64,000 nt of DNA from Halothece sp. PCC 7418 (GCF_000317635.1 NC_019779.1:1302001-1366000); one strand, 5' to 3'; positions 51,858 to 61,521 are shown, numbered from the stretch's first letter. Program-made: numbers and translations. The notes: a model not told the origin generated them from the sequence alone.

Positions 51858-54800
51858 TTACCAAGGACTACCAACCATCGTGAAAGCTGACCAAAAGTAA
51901 GGATGGGAAAGGTCAGTTGGTGCTGGCTGAATGGGTAGATTGATGGTCTCGGTTTCGGTAATGATTTGATTCCCTTCTAAGCGAACCCGCCCTTCAATCA
52001 TGTCAACTTGAGCTTCACGAACCCCTTCAGCTTTAATTGTTGTCTCTTCATCATTGAGTTCATCATAAAACTGAGTCATAAAAGCCAGCGTCCCAGCATC
52101 ATCAACCTTCCAAAGAGATCCTAAAACGGACTTCACTCCTGCTTGATAGGCAAGTCCAGCAAAGCCCAGTTCAGAGTTTTCATCCCCAAACACAGTGCGA
52201 CAAGCACTTAAGGTTAACAACTCAATATCTTTGAGGTTGAGTGTTTTGACTTGATCTAAGCGCAGTGCATCATTATAAAAGCGAACATAACTTGAACCTG
52301 GTTCATCTTGTGTAAAGTTGGCGTGAGTTGCTAAATGAACAATACCGTAAGGGTTTTGTTGACGAACCCGATTGAATTGCTCAATGCTAAACTCTTCTTG
52401 GGCAAACTTCACCCCTCCCCATTGCTCAACAATCTGTTCTAACTCAATCGGAACTGAGGGCAAATCACTTTCAGCAATCATGCCTTCAATTTCTGGGAAT
52501 TCAGAAGTGCCCATCGCTAGAAGATCCACTTCTTGCATCGGCTTATATTGTCCGTTAACCATACTCACAGCAGGAGCTAACCCCACACTGTACCCTTTTT
52601 GCACAAGATATTGTTCCCCATCATGGAGTGCAGCTAAAGGAATTAGCCGTAACTCAGTGGGTAAAACAAACACGAGGTTTTCGATTTCTTGTTGTTCCAG
52701 TTGCTCTTCAATGGGTCGAATCATCCAGTCATAAAGGCGTTGCGCCGATTCAAGATGGGTCTGCTCTCGCATTTTCAAGGAGCGTACAATTGCTCCATAC
52801 TGATTAAGAAGGACTTCATCACGAAGCTGAAAGCCAATTTCTTTAAAGTCTTCTCGCTGAACATTCGGGACAACAGTACGAGTCACTTCATTATCGCCAG
52901 TTACGATAACGATCTCCATCTGATCAGTCGCTTCAGGAGCGGTAGTAACAAAAGGAGGAGCATCAATGCTGTCATAGTAATTGGCATAAGGGGTTAAACT
53001 CTCTGCTTCCAAGTCTTCTAAGAGGGAATTGGCTTCTTGTTGTTCAACCACTTCTGTTTGACCAATAGCATCAGTTACAGATGTGAATCGCACATAAATG
53101 AAGGCTGGTTTGACACCCGAGGCTTGTTCGATCTGGGTTAAAACCTGTTGAGATTCAGGTAAACCAATCGGTTGCAGTCTATTAGCAGCAGGAGTGGCGA
53201 CAGTTTCACTTCCTGTGAGCGGTTTCTCTCCTTTATTCTCTAAATTACTCTCCCTTGCTGCTATTTCTAGAGGGGTACTGACTCCAAAATCATCTTCATT
53301 CTCTTCAACTTCTGGCTCCGAAACTGAAATGAAGGCGATATTGTTCTCTTCAAAGGTAAAGGGGAAAGATTGATCTCTAATTTCAGAGTCAACAGTATTG
53401 GTAACTGCTCCGAGTGTACCATTCCCACTTTCAAGATTGGACTGACCGACTTCAAAGGGAATAATTCCCTGACCGCCATGATTAATTGCAATCGGACTAC
53501 CATTACTGGTTGTAATACTGTTTGTGCCGTCGATGGTGTCAGTGGCGCGGAACAATTGCTCTGTGAAGACCGTAATTATTCCCCCCTCATTATTGCCTGT
53601 TGCATCAATGGCAGTGACTTCAATATCGTTGCTAGTATCGTCATCCAGTCCTGTAACTTCATTTTGGAGGGTGACATTGCCACCCTTACTCGTTTCGGAA
53701 GCAGTGGTGATGATACCAGTTGTAATTCCTGTATTGGCATTTAAGGTGACATTACCGCCATCACCCGTCGCGCTCGTATCAATATTCTCAGTTGTGATGT
53801 TGCCTTGGTTGGTGTTTAAAGTAACGTTTCCAGCACTCCCCGTTTCGGAAGCCGTGGTAATGATTTCGGTTGTAATTCCTGTATTGGCATTTAAGGTGAC
53901 ATTACCGCCATCACCCGTCGCGCTCGTATCAATGTTTTGACCAATAATGCTACCCTCAGCATTTAACGTGAGATTGGTTAGATTATTGTTGCTCTCGATG
54001 CTGGCATCAAAGGTAATATTATTGCCATTAAGGGTTGTGTCCGCCCCTAAGATAACTAGGTTGTTATAAATTTGGTCTTCTGTTGTAGTAATAACAGCAC
54101 CGTTGATCTGAGTTTCACCATCTGCGTTGAGTTCTAAACGATTGAGGGGGGCTTGCGTGCCGACTTCTCCTGCAAACGTAGTTAGACCATTATTGACAGT
54201 ATTGAGCGTTAAACTGCGAGGAGTGTCAGGGTCATCACTGTCAATCGTTTCATTAAAGGTGATCCTACCACCGATTAAAGTGAGATTGTCTGAGAGAATG
54301 ATCTCATCATTGATAATGATTGCTTCTGCGGTTTCAAGATCAGCACTTAATTCAGTGATGCCATCATTATCTGTTAATGGAGACTCAGAGGCTTCATTGA
54401 TGATTATCGAGTCGCTGCCTGTAATTGAGCCTTCAATGACACCGTTAGCTGCTTGTATGGTGAGAGGGGCATTAAAAATTGAATCCTCGGAGATACGGAG
54501 GCTGTCAGTCGTGGCTTGTTCACTCCCCTGACCTTGCAGATTAATAGTTCCTGTTCCCGAAGCAGAAAGTTCTGTATTATTGGAAATAATGATGCCATTA
54601 TCACTTGAGCCTCCCTGACCATCTTGTCCGAGAAGGTTAATTACACCATCGACAATACTAATCGAAGAAGCACTCAAGAAAAGACCAGCAGTATTACTGC
54701 TATCAAGGCTATTTTCACCACTCGTTCCTGCTAAAGAAATTGTACCCGTTCCAGATGCAGAAATGTCAGTATTGCCAGTGATGATGATGCCATCGTTATC

Positions 54801-57551
54801 CGAGTCACCACTGCCTCCTTGTCCTTGAAGGTTAATGTCGCCATTTTCGGTTCTTAAAGCAGTGGAAGAACTGATAGCAATACCAGTATTACTGCCAATT
54901 CCACTGCCTCCACTGCCATCTAAATTGATGCCACCTTCTCCCGAGGCAATGATTTCCGAACCACTCTGAAGATTAATCCCACGATTGCCGACTCCTGTTG
55001 TGTCAGAAGGGCTTTCTCCTTGTAGTGCGATGTTCGCTTCCTGAGTTCTAATGGATGCCGAGGTATCCAAAAAAATACCAATATTGCCATCAACCCCATT
55101 CCCGCCAATTCCTTCTAAAGTGATCTCACCACTCCCAGAGATCAAAACTTCCGAGTTATTCTGAAGATTAATTCCACGGTTATTTGAACCCGTCGTTTCA
55201 GAACTGCCCTCTCCCTGTAGCGTAATCGTGCCATTGTTGGTGGTAATGACAGAGGAAGTATCGACGAAAAGACCAATATTGCTATCAACGCCATTGCCTC
55301 CAGTACCTTCTAAACTAATCTCACCACTTCCCGAGGCAACAATTTCTGAGCTATCCTGAAGATTAATTCCCCGATTTCCTGATCCCGTCGTCACCAAACT
55401 CCCGTTTCCTTGTAAGGTAATTGCACCGTCTTCAGTGCTAATGCTGGAAGAATTACCCATGAAAATGCCAATATTGTCATCAACTCCATTACCTGCGCTT
55501 CCTTCAAGGGTAATCGTGCCATCATCGGTGGTTGCGATGACTGAGGCTTCCTCTATCTGGATACCACGGACATTAGAGCTTGTGCCATCACCTCCTCCCA
55601 TCCCATTAATGCTGATATCGCCTCCCTTCGCTAAAATCTGAGCATTTTCATTAAGGGTTTCATTTTGGATATCAACGCCATCGGGTTCACCTTCTTCATT
55701 CGCCCCTTCAAAACCTCTACCTCTAATGCTGATATTGCCACCCCCCGAATCAATCGTTCCTTCAACGAGAACCCCTGTAATTAAATTAGGCGTTCCCACC
55801 GCAGGACTTTGAGAAGGATTGTTTCCTCCCCCTAAGACCACATCACCGCCATTTGAGATAATTGAAGCCCCAGATCCGATATTAATTGCGCCACGACCAC
55901 TACTGTCACGGTCAGAATTTAAAGTGACATTGAGAGAGCCTTGATCATTTAATGACCCGATGAAAATGTCATCAAAGACAATAATATTGTTGGCAGCCTG
56001 TAACGTTAAGGTTGTTGGACTATCTCCTTCCGTTTTGGCAATATCAGCTTCTACGGTAATATTTCCCACTTGTTCTCCCGTATTTCCTGTTGTAATGGTG
56101 ACATTAGTGTTCTGGTTCAAAGCCTCCTGAATCGCACCATTTTCGACCACTTCATTGTCAGTAGTGGGAACAAATGAGGTCAGTTCACTATTATCACCAT
56201 TGCCTGCAACAATCCTCACATTACGGGGATCGAGCAACCATTCTCCTGCTTTACCATTCACTGCACCTGCGGAAACGCTGCCACCAAGCAGTTCTAAATT
56301 CTCTTGACTGGATGTTTCAACAAACCCGCCATTGCCTTCTAACCGTCCACCTTGGGCTTGGATCGTGCCAGCAAATTGAGTGGCTTCATCTGACCAAATA
56401 ATGACTGTTCCACCATCTCCTTTCTTGAAAGCACTCGCATTCAGGATTGAGTCAGCATTAACTAAGGTTTGGGAAGCATTGGGAACTGATCCTTCTCCTT
56501 TATAGTCTCCACCAATCAAGATTGTGCCTCCACCAGCTTCACCAGAGGAATTTACGGTTGCATCAACCAAGCCCACCTGCGTTCCCAGAATTTGAATCAA
56601 CCCCCCTGTCCCATTCGGGTCTAAATTAGCCGTATTGAGATCACCACTAACGATCGCGCCAGCTTGGTCTGGGATAACAACACCTGATTCACTCAACTGA
56701 ACTGATTCCTGTGCCGTTATCTCCATGCCCGTTTCCAGCCCTTCTCCCCTTGTCAGTAGCTGTGGTAGATCAAGGGGACGGATGGCAAGAGGTTCGCCGT
56801 TGTCGGCTTGCGGGACTGGAACTTCTAAACTGAGAATGCGCCCTTGTTGTGTAATTTTGACTCGACTTTCTCCAGGGACTGCGGTAATGGCAATGTCCCC
56901 CCCTGCGGTCGTTAAAGATCCCGTATTAACAACAGTTCCTCCCGTGAGAGAGAGGGTTTCTCCAGCCCTAACGGCTAAATCCCCAGCATTGATGATGGGA
57001 CTGACTAAGGCTTGCTCAAATCGAAAGGCGGTGGGGTTTTGAGTTAGACTCTTGTACTGATTAGACCCCACCCCTTGAAAGATGCCATCTTCAAACTCAA
57101 TTCCCGTTGCAGTGGTTGCTGCAAAACTGCCAGTTAAATCTAATTGGGCGTTGGATCCAAAGACAATTCCCGAAGGATTCATGAGGAATAAGTTGGCATT
57201 TCCGCCAGAGACTTTTAACAAGCCGTTAATAATTGAAGGGTCTCCGCCAGTGACACGGGAGAGAATATTGGCAATGGTTGGATCGGAGAGAAAATTAGCA
57301 ATTTCAGAGGTATCGAGTCCAAATTTCTCAAAACTGTGAAATAAGTTTTTGCCATCTTCAGAGAGTGTTCCCCCAGAAATATTAATCTGTTGTCCCTCTG
57401 GTGTCACGATTGTGGCGGTATTATCGTTAGCGGGAACAATGCTTTGCGCAACTGCGCTTTTTCCAACGAAACAGGGCAACCCGATTAACAAGAGAAAACT
57501 AAAGCAAGTTTGACGACCCATCAAACGCAGAGTAGAACCAAGAGCACTCAT
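51858..57551 (-). CDS. Filamentous-haemagglutinin-type beta-helix protein with C-terminal CHAT domain
   Basis: The start at ATG 57551 has a GAGG site; a TTG at 57572 adds seven residues. About 1897 residues. A signal peptide ends near SAVAQS. The two-partner-secretion domain follows (VTPEGQQINISGGTLS, NLFHSFEKFGL, NANLFLMNPSGIVFGSNAQLDLTGSF). A long Gly/Asn/Thr-rich beta-helix has repeated ~48- and 50-residue units. From ~1480 the protein changes to a CHAT caspase-like domain with His ~1743 in HLATHANF and Cys ~1784 in LLTLSACRTVFG, and the ending HPYFWSAFTMVG. Such fusions occur in cyanobacteria. No TpsB transporter gene is nearby. Confidence 0.85.
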   Translation of the reverse strand: MSALGSTLRLMGRQTCFSFLLLIGLPCFVGKSAVAQSIVPANDNTATIVTPEGQQINISGGTLSEDGKNLFHSFEKFGLDTSEIANFLSDPTIANILSRVTGGDPSIINGLLKVSGGNANLFLMNPSGIVFGSNAQLDLTGSFAATTATGIEFEDGIFQGVGSNQYKSLTQNPTAFRFEQALVSPIINAGDLAVRAGETLSLTGGTVVNTGSLTTAGGDIAITAVPGESRVKITQQGRILSLEVPVPQADNGEPLAIRPLDLPQLLTRGEGLETGMEITAQESVQLSESGVVIPDQAGAIVSGDLNTANLDPNGTGGLIQILGTQVGLVDATVNSSGEAGGGTILIGGDYKGEGSVPNASQTLVNADSILNASAFKKGDGGTVIIWSDEATQFAGTIQAQGGRLEGNGGFVETSSQENLELLGGSVSAGAVNGKAGEWLLDPRNVRIVAGNGDNSELTSFVPTTDNEVVENGAIQEALNQNTNVTITTGNTGEQVGNITVEADIAKTEGDSPTTLTLQAANNIIVFDDIFIGSLNDQGSLNVTLNSDRDSSGRGAINIGSGASIISNGGDVVLGGGNNPSQSPAVGTPNLITGVLVEGTIDSGGGNISIRGRGFEGANEEGEPDGVDIQNETLNENAQILAKGGDISINGMGGGDGTSSNVRGIQIEEASVIATTDDGTITLEGSAGNGVDDNIGIFMGNSSSISTEDGAITLQGNGSLVTTGSGNRGINLQDSSEIVASGSGEISLEGTGGNGVDSNIGLFVDTSSVITTNNGTITLQGEGSSETTGSNNRGINLQNNSEVLISGSGEITLEGIGGNGVDGNIGIFLDTSASIRTQEANIALQGESPSDTTGVGNRGINLQSGSEIIASGEGGINLDGSGGSGIGSNTGIAISSSTALRTENGDINLQGQGGSGDSDNDGIIITGNTDISASGTGTISLAGTSGENSLDSSNTAGLFLSASSISIVDGVINLLGQDGQGGSSDNGIIISNNTELSASGTGTINLQGQGSEQATTDSLRISEDSIFNAPLTIQAANGVIEGSITGSDSIIINEASESPLTDNDGITELSADLETAEAIIINDEIILSDNLTLIGGRITFNETIDSDDPDTPRSLTLNTVNNGLTTFAGEVGTQAPLNRLELNADGETQINGAVITTTEDQIYNNLVILGADTTLNGNNITFDASIESNNNLTNLTLNAEGSIIGQNIDTSATGDGGNVTLNANTGITTEIITTASETGSAGNVTLNTNQGNITTENIDTSATGDGGNVTLNANTGITTGIITTASETSKGGNVTLQNEVTGLDDDTSNDIEVTAIDATGNNEGGIITVFTEQLFRATDTIDGTNSITTSNGSPIAINHGGQGIIPFEVGQSNLESGNGTLGAVTNTVDSEIRDQSFPFTFEENNIAFISVSEPEVEENEDDFGVSTPLEIAARESNLENKGEKPLTGSETVATPAANRLQPIGLPESQQVLTQIEQASGVKPAFIYVRFTSVTDAIGQTEVVEQQEANSLLEDLEAESLTPYANYYDSIDAPPFVTTAPEATDQMEIVIVTGDNEVTRTVVPNVQREDFKEIGFQLRDEVLLNQYGAIVRSLKMREQTHLESAQRLYDWMIRPIEEQLEQQEIENLVFVLPTELRLIPLAALHDGEQYLVQKGYSVGLAPAVSMVNGQYKPMQEVDLLAMGTSEFPEIEGMIAESDLPSVPIELEQIVEQWGGVKFAQEEFSIEQFNRVRQQNPYGIVHLATHANFTQDEPGSSYVRFYNDALRLDQVKTLNLKDIELLTLSACRTVFGDENSELGFAGLAYQAGVKSVLGSLWKVDDAGTLAFMTQFYDELNDEETTIKAEGVREAQVDMIEGRVRLEGNQIITETETINLPIQPAPTDLSHPYFWSAFTMVGSPW

Positions 57552-57633
57552 CACAAACCTCACAGAAAACAAGCAGACCGAATGAAGATAACATGATTCT
57601 ACCGTACATCAAGGCAGTCAGTGATCGATGGAG

Positions 57634-58863
57634 TTAAAGCTCTGTTATTGCCTCAATAATTGCTTCCAGCGCGATCGCGCAATGAGTCCAATGCGTCCCT
57701 CCCTGCACAAACACTAAATACGGTTCTCGTAAGGGGCCATCTGCGGATAACTCCGAGGTACTGCCATCAATAAATGTCCCTCCCGCCATCACCAACTGAC
57801 TTTCATACCCCGGCATTTCTGCGGGAACGGGATCCAGATAAGACCCCACAGGAGATTGCTGCTGCAACGCCCGACAAAAAGCCAGTAATTTCTCTTTACT
57901 TCCTAACTGAATCGCTTGAATCACATCGCGACGGGGCGTTTCCGGTAACGGATTCACGGGATAACCCAGTTGTTGAAACACATGGGAAACTAAATGCGTC
58001 CCCTTGATTGCTTCTCCTACCATTTGCGGAGCGAGGAATAAACCTTGAAATAAGAGCCGATTTTGATCAAAGGTTGCTCCCCCCTCACTGCCAATTCCAG
58101 GGGCGGTGAGACGGCAACAAGCAGCTTCTACAAGGTCTTTTCGTCCCGCTAGATAGCCCCCTGCAGTGACAATCGTTCCCCCTGGATTTTTAATCAGAGA
58201 ACCTGCAATTAAATCTGCACCGACGGCGGGCGGTTCTTCGGTTTCTACAAACTCCCCATAGCAATTATCCACAAAGCAGATGGTATTGGGATTTTGCCCT
58301 TTGACGAATTCTACAATCCGTTTAATCTCAGCAATGGATAAACTGTCGCGCCAGCTATACCCACAAGAGCGTTGAATAAACGCCAAACGGGTGTTGGGTC
58401 GTACCGCCTCAGCTAGCCCCTCCCAGTCGAGACTCCCTTTTGCTGTGAGAGGAAGCTCGCGATAATGAATCCCGAAGTCTTTTAAAGATCCAGGTGTGGA
58501 TTCCCGTAAACCGATGACTTCTTCCAAGGTATCGTAGGGTTTCCCAGCCAAAGCCAGCATTTCATCCCCAGGGCGGAGAATTCCAAATAAGCCACACGCG
58601 ATCGCGTGCGTCCCTGAAACCAACTGTACCCGTACTGCTGCTGCTTCCGCGCCCATAATCTGAGCAAACGCGCGATCGAGCGTATCCCGCCCCAAATCAT
58701 CATGCCCATACCCACTAACACTGGCAAAATGATTTACGCCTACCCGTTCTTGTCGAAACGCCTCCAGAACTTTTTTTGCGTTATGCTTGACCTTGGTGTC
58801 AATTCTAGAAAAAATTGGAAACAGTGCCGTTTGCGCTTTTTCTAATAAGAGTTGACTGTTCAT
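57634..58863 (-). CDS. Methionine gamma-lyase-like PLP protein (aluminium-resistance family)
   Basis: A 409-residue PLP enzyme of the Met_gamma_lyase (PF06838-type) family, once annotated as aluminium resistance protein. SGYGHDDLGRDTLDRAFAQIMGAEAAAVRVQLVSGTHAI is diagnostic; CFVDNCYGEF carries the PLP-ring Asp and GSLIKNPGGT the Schiff-base Lys (~225). The substrate is not established for the family. It is transcribed divergently from the desaturase genes, with 125 bases between starts. Confidence 0.87.
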   Translation of the reverse strand: MNSQLLLEKAQTALFPIFSRIDTKVKHNAKKVLEAFRQERVGVNHFASVSGYGHDDLGRDTLDRAFAQIMGAEAAAVRVQLVSGTHAIACGLFGILRPGDEMLALAGKPYDTLEEVIGLRESTPGSLKDFGIHYRELPLTAKGSLDWEGLAEAVRPNTRLAFIQRSCGYSWRDSLSIAEIKRIVEFVKGQNPNTICFVDNCYGEFVETEEPPAVGADLIAGSLIKNPGGTIVTAGGYLAGRKDLVEAACCRLTAPGIGSEGGATFDQNRLLFQGLFLAPQMVGEAIKGTHLVSHVFQQLGYPVNPLPETPRRDVIQAIQLGSKEKLLAFCRALQQQSPVGSYLDPVPAEMPGYESQLVMAGGTFIDGSTSELSADGPLREPYLVFVQGGTHWTHCAIALEAIIEAITEL

Positions 58864-58988
58864 ATCTCCTAGTTTGTGCGAAAATTCTCAAAATTTTAAG
58901 GATTTATTTCGATTTTTGTCTTGAATCGAGACCGCTAAACTCAGGACAATATCATTAAACTGCTCATAAGGAAACGTAAATTTAGTTC

Positions 58989-59800
58989 ATGACTGTTGCA
59001 ACCGAAAAAAACTACCTTTCGATTGGCTAACTTTTGCCTACATTGCAGCAATTCATTTAGTTGCTGCGCTCGCATTTTTACCCAACTTCTTTAGTTGGTC
59101 AGCGGTAGGAGTCGCTTTGATTATGCACTGGGTTACAGGCGGACTTGGTGTGACCCTTGGCTTTCACCGTCTTTTGAGCCACCGCAGTTTAGAAGTCCCG
59201 AAATGGCTGGAATATTTTTTAGTGTTTTGTGGCACTCTATCCGCCCAAGGTAGCGTCATTGACTGGGTTGGTTTACACCGGATGCACCATAAATATTCTG
59301 ATCACGACACAGATCCCCATGATTCTAATAAAGGGTTTTGGTGGAGTCATATCGGTTGGATGCTCCATGAAATCCCCCTCAAGAAAGATATTCCTAAATA
59401 TACACAAGATATTAACTCTGATCCTGTTTATCAATTCTTATCTAAATATTTCATTTTCGTTCAAGTTGCGTTTGGACTTTTCCTCTATGCCATTGGAGGC
59501 TGGTCTTTTGTGATTTGGGGTGTGTTTGTTCGTTTAGCAGTGGTGTTTCACTGCACTTGGTTTGTGAACAGTGCCACTCATAAATTTGGTTATAAAACCT
59601 ATGAATCTCATGATGAATCCCGCAATTGCTGGTGGGTTGCTCTTTTAACTTATGGTGAAGGCTGGCACAATAACCATCATGCTTATCAATATTCCGCACG
59701 CCATGGACTGCAATGGTGGGAACTTGATATGACTTGGCTAACCATTCGCTTTCTTGAAATCTTGGGTTTAGCCAAAAACGTCAAGCTGATTAAAGAGTAG
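58989..59800 (+). pseudogene. desC: Delta-9 acyl-lipid desaturase copy 1, frameshifted
   Basis: The ATG at 58989 begins MTVATEKN and runs into TAA after 13 codons, because the A-tract after ACCG has seven A; the intact copy downstream has eight. Restoring one A gives a 270-residue protein the same length as copy 2, with all three His boxes (HRLLSH, HRMHH, HNNHH). An internal ATG (59117) would yield only the last 227 residues, without the first membrane helices. The upstream sequence (AAACTGCTCATAAGGAAA) is also duplicated, so promoter and gene were copied together. Delta-9 desaturases introduce the first double bond into membrane-lipid acyl chains. It may be a pseudogene, a slippage-expressed gene or a sequencing artefact. 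Confidence 0.75.
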
Positions 59801-59812
59801 ATTCAAATCTTT

Positions 59813-59839
59813 GCCCCGCTTTAACGGTGGGGCTTTATT
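59813..59839 (+). terminator. Terminator after desaturase copy 1
   Basis: GCCCCGC / GTGGGGC 7-bp stem (one G-U) with a 7-base loop, followed by TTTATT. Confidence 0.75.
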
Positions 59840-59944
59840 GTGCCAAATCAGCAAATAACGGATAATATCTACGATACTTGACCTCGCCTCCCTAAGCTCA
59901 CCACAATATTATTAAACTGCTCATAAGGAAATATAATTTAGTTC

Positions 59945-60757
59945 ATGACTGTTGCAACCGAAAAAAAACTACCTTTCGATTGGCTCACTTTTCTCTATAT
60001 CACAGGCATTCATTTAGTCGCTCTTCTTGCCTTTTTCCCCAACTTCTTTAGTTGGTCAGCCGTGGGAGTCGCCTTAGTGATGCACTGGGTTACGGCGGGA
60101 CTCGGTGTGACATTAGGTTTTCATCGTCTCTTAAGTCATCGCAGTTTAGAAGTCCCGAAATGGCTAGAATATTTTTTAGTGTTTTGTGGTTCTTTGTCAG
60201 CACAAGGCGCAGTCATTGACTGGGTAGGTTTACATCGAATCCATCATAAATATTCTGATCGCGACACAGATCCCCATGATTCAAATAAAGGGTTTTGGTG
60301 GAGTCATATCGGTTGGATGCTTCATGAAATCCCAGCAGATCAAGAAATTTATAAATACACACAAGATATTAATTCTGATCCCTTTTATCAGTTTTTATCG
60401 AAATATTTTATTTTGATTCAAGTTGCTTTTGGACTTCTTCTCTATGCGATTGGGGGTTGGTCTTTTGTGATTTGGGGTGTATTTGTTCGTTTAGCCGTGG
60501 TGTTTCACTGCACTTGGTTTGTGAATAGTGCCACTCATAAATTTGGTTATAAAACTTATGAATCTAATGATGAATCTCGGAATTGCTGGTGGGTTGCCCT
60601 TTTAACTTATGGTGAAGGCTGGCACAATAATCATCATGCTTATCAATATTCCGCTCGTCATGGTCTGCAATGGTGGGAAATTGATATTACTTGGATGATG
60701 ATTCGGGTTTTGCAAATATTGGGGTTGGCAAAAAACGTCAAACTGATTAGAGAATAG
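59945..60757 (+). CDS. desC: Delta-9 acyl-lipid desaturase copy 2
   Basis: A 270-residue membrane fatty-acid desaturase of the acyl-lipid/acyl-CoA delta-9 type. His boxes HRLLSH (60-65), HRIHH (97-101) and HNNHH (227-231) bind the di-iron centre; two long hydrophobic pairs (residues ~15-58 and ~140-175) fit the four-helix topology. WVGLHRIHHKYSDRDTDPHD and GEGWHNNHHAYQYSARHG are characteristic. It introduces the delta-9 double bond using ferredoxin as electron donor. It is highly similar to the frameshifted copy upstream over the whole length, with the 5' leader duplicated too. Confidence 0.95.
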   Translation: MTVATEKKLPFDWLTFLYITGIHLVALLAFFPNFFSWSAVGVALVMHWVTAGLGVTLGFHRLLSHRSLEVPKWLEYFLVFCGSLSAQGAVIDWVGLHRIHHKYSDRDTDPHDSNKGFWWSHIGWMLHEIPADQEIYKYTQDINSDPFYQFLSKYFILIQVAFGLLLYAIGGWSFVIWGVFVRLAVVFHCTWFVNSATHKFGYKTYESNDESRNCWWVALLTYGEGWHNNHHAYQYSARHGLQWWEIDITWMMIRVLQILGLAKNVKLIRE

Positions 60758-60766
60758 TCTCACCCG

Positions 60767-60791
60767 CCCTACTGATCGAGTGGGGCTTTTT
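60767..60791 (+). terminator. Terminator after desaturase copy 2
   Basis: CCCTACT / AGTGGGG stem (one wobble) with a 5-base loop, followed by CTTTTT. Confidence 0.7.
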
Positions 60792-60890
60792 GATCATTTC
60801 TTCTTTTATCTTAATGTGATGAAACGTTTGTCATTGATGAAGCAGGGATCATTACTGATATTATTACCCTCTTTCTCAACACAGACACGC

Positions 60891-60931
60891 TATAATAAGA
60901 GTTTGTGCCACCTCTTTTCGAGACAGGTGGC
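60891..60931 (+). promoter_or_regulatory. rplI promoter -10 and leader hairpin
   Basis: A perfect TATAAT (60891-60896) is followed 10 bases later by a 7-bp hairpin GCCACCT / AGGTGGC (60907-60931, 11-base loop). If transcription starts near 60903, the mRNA begins with this hairpin, about 40 bases before the L9 ATG. It may stabilise the message or regulate it. No good -35 box is seen. Confidence 0.5.
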
Positions 60932-60970
60932 GATTATTTTGGTTGATTTTAGGAAAATATAGTAAAAGTC

Positions 60971-61432
60971 ATGGCAAAACGAGTACAAGTTGTTTTACGG
61001 CAAGATGTGAAGAAACTCGGTCAAGCAGATGATCTAGTGGAAGTTGCCCCTGGATATGCCCGCAATTATTTAATTCCGCAAAACCTAGCGAATTTCGCAA
61101 CGCCAGGCATTCTCAAACAAGTTGAACAGCGCAAAGAAAAAGAACGTCAGCGTCAACTCGCGATTCTCAAAGAAGCACAAGATCGCAAAACCGCCTTAGA
61201 AACCATTGGTCGCTTTACCATTCGCAAGCAAGTGGGTGAAGGAGAAGCGATTTTTGGGACAGTAACGGCTCAAGATGTGGTTGATGTGGTCAAAGAAACA
61301 ACAGGACAAGAAATTGACCGTCGTGGGGTTGTTTTACCAGATGATATTAGTCGCATTGGCTTCTATCAAACAGAAGTGAGACTCCATCCCGAAGTTACGG
61401 CAAATATCGAAATTCAAGTTGCTTCTCTTTAG
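60971..61432 (+). CDS. rplI: 50S ribosomal protein L9
   Basis: A 153-residue L9. The N-terminal globular domain has [34 protein letters not shown] (L9 signature G[16 protein letters not shown]). A long connecting helix ([27 protein letters not shown]) leads to the C-terminal RNA-binding domain. L9 binds 23S rRNA at the base of the L1 stalk. Length is normal. It is transcribed towards hemB. Confidence 0.97.
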   Translation: MAKRVQVVLRQDVKKLGQADDLVEVAPGYARNYLIPQNLANFATPGILKQVEQRKEKERQRQLAILKEAQDRKTALETIGRFTIRKQVGEGEAIFGTVTAQDVVDVVKETTGQEIDRRGVVLPDDISRIGFYQTEVRLHPEVTANIEIQVASL

Positions 61433-61496
61433 CAATAATCCGATTGACTCATAACTGAACGTAACGTGAGCGAGAAGACCTCGCCAGTGAGTAGTC

Positions 61497-61515
61497 GGGT
61501 GGGCAATGCCCACCC
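61497..61515. repeat. Palindromic repeat GGGTGGGCA-A-TGCCCACCC
   Basis: 9-bp perfect arms around one base, in a wider GTAG...CTAC context. This GGGTGGGCAATGCCCACCC motif is a common intergenic repeat in cyanobacteria. Confidence 0.75.
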
Positions 61516-61521
61516 TACGAC

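Noticed and set aside
53370-53940. Plus-strand frames of 124-138 codons opposite the haemagglutinin-CHAT gene
   Set aside because: Low-complexity Val/Ser/Pro strings produced by the complement of Gly/Asn/Thr repeats.
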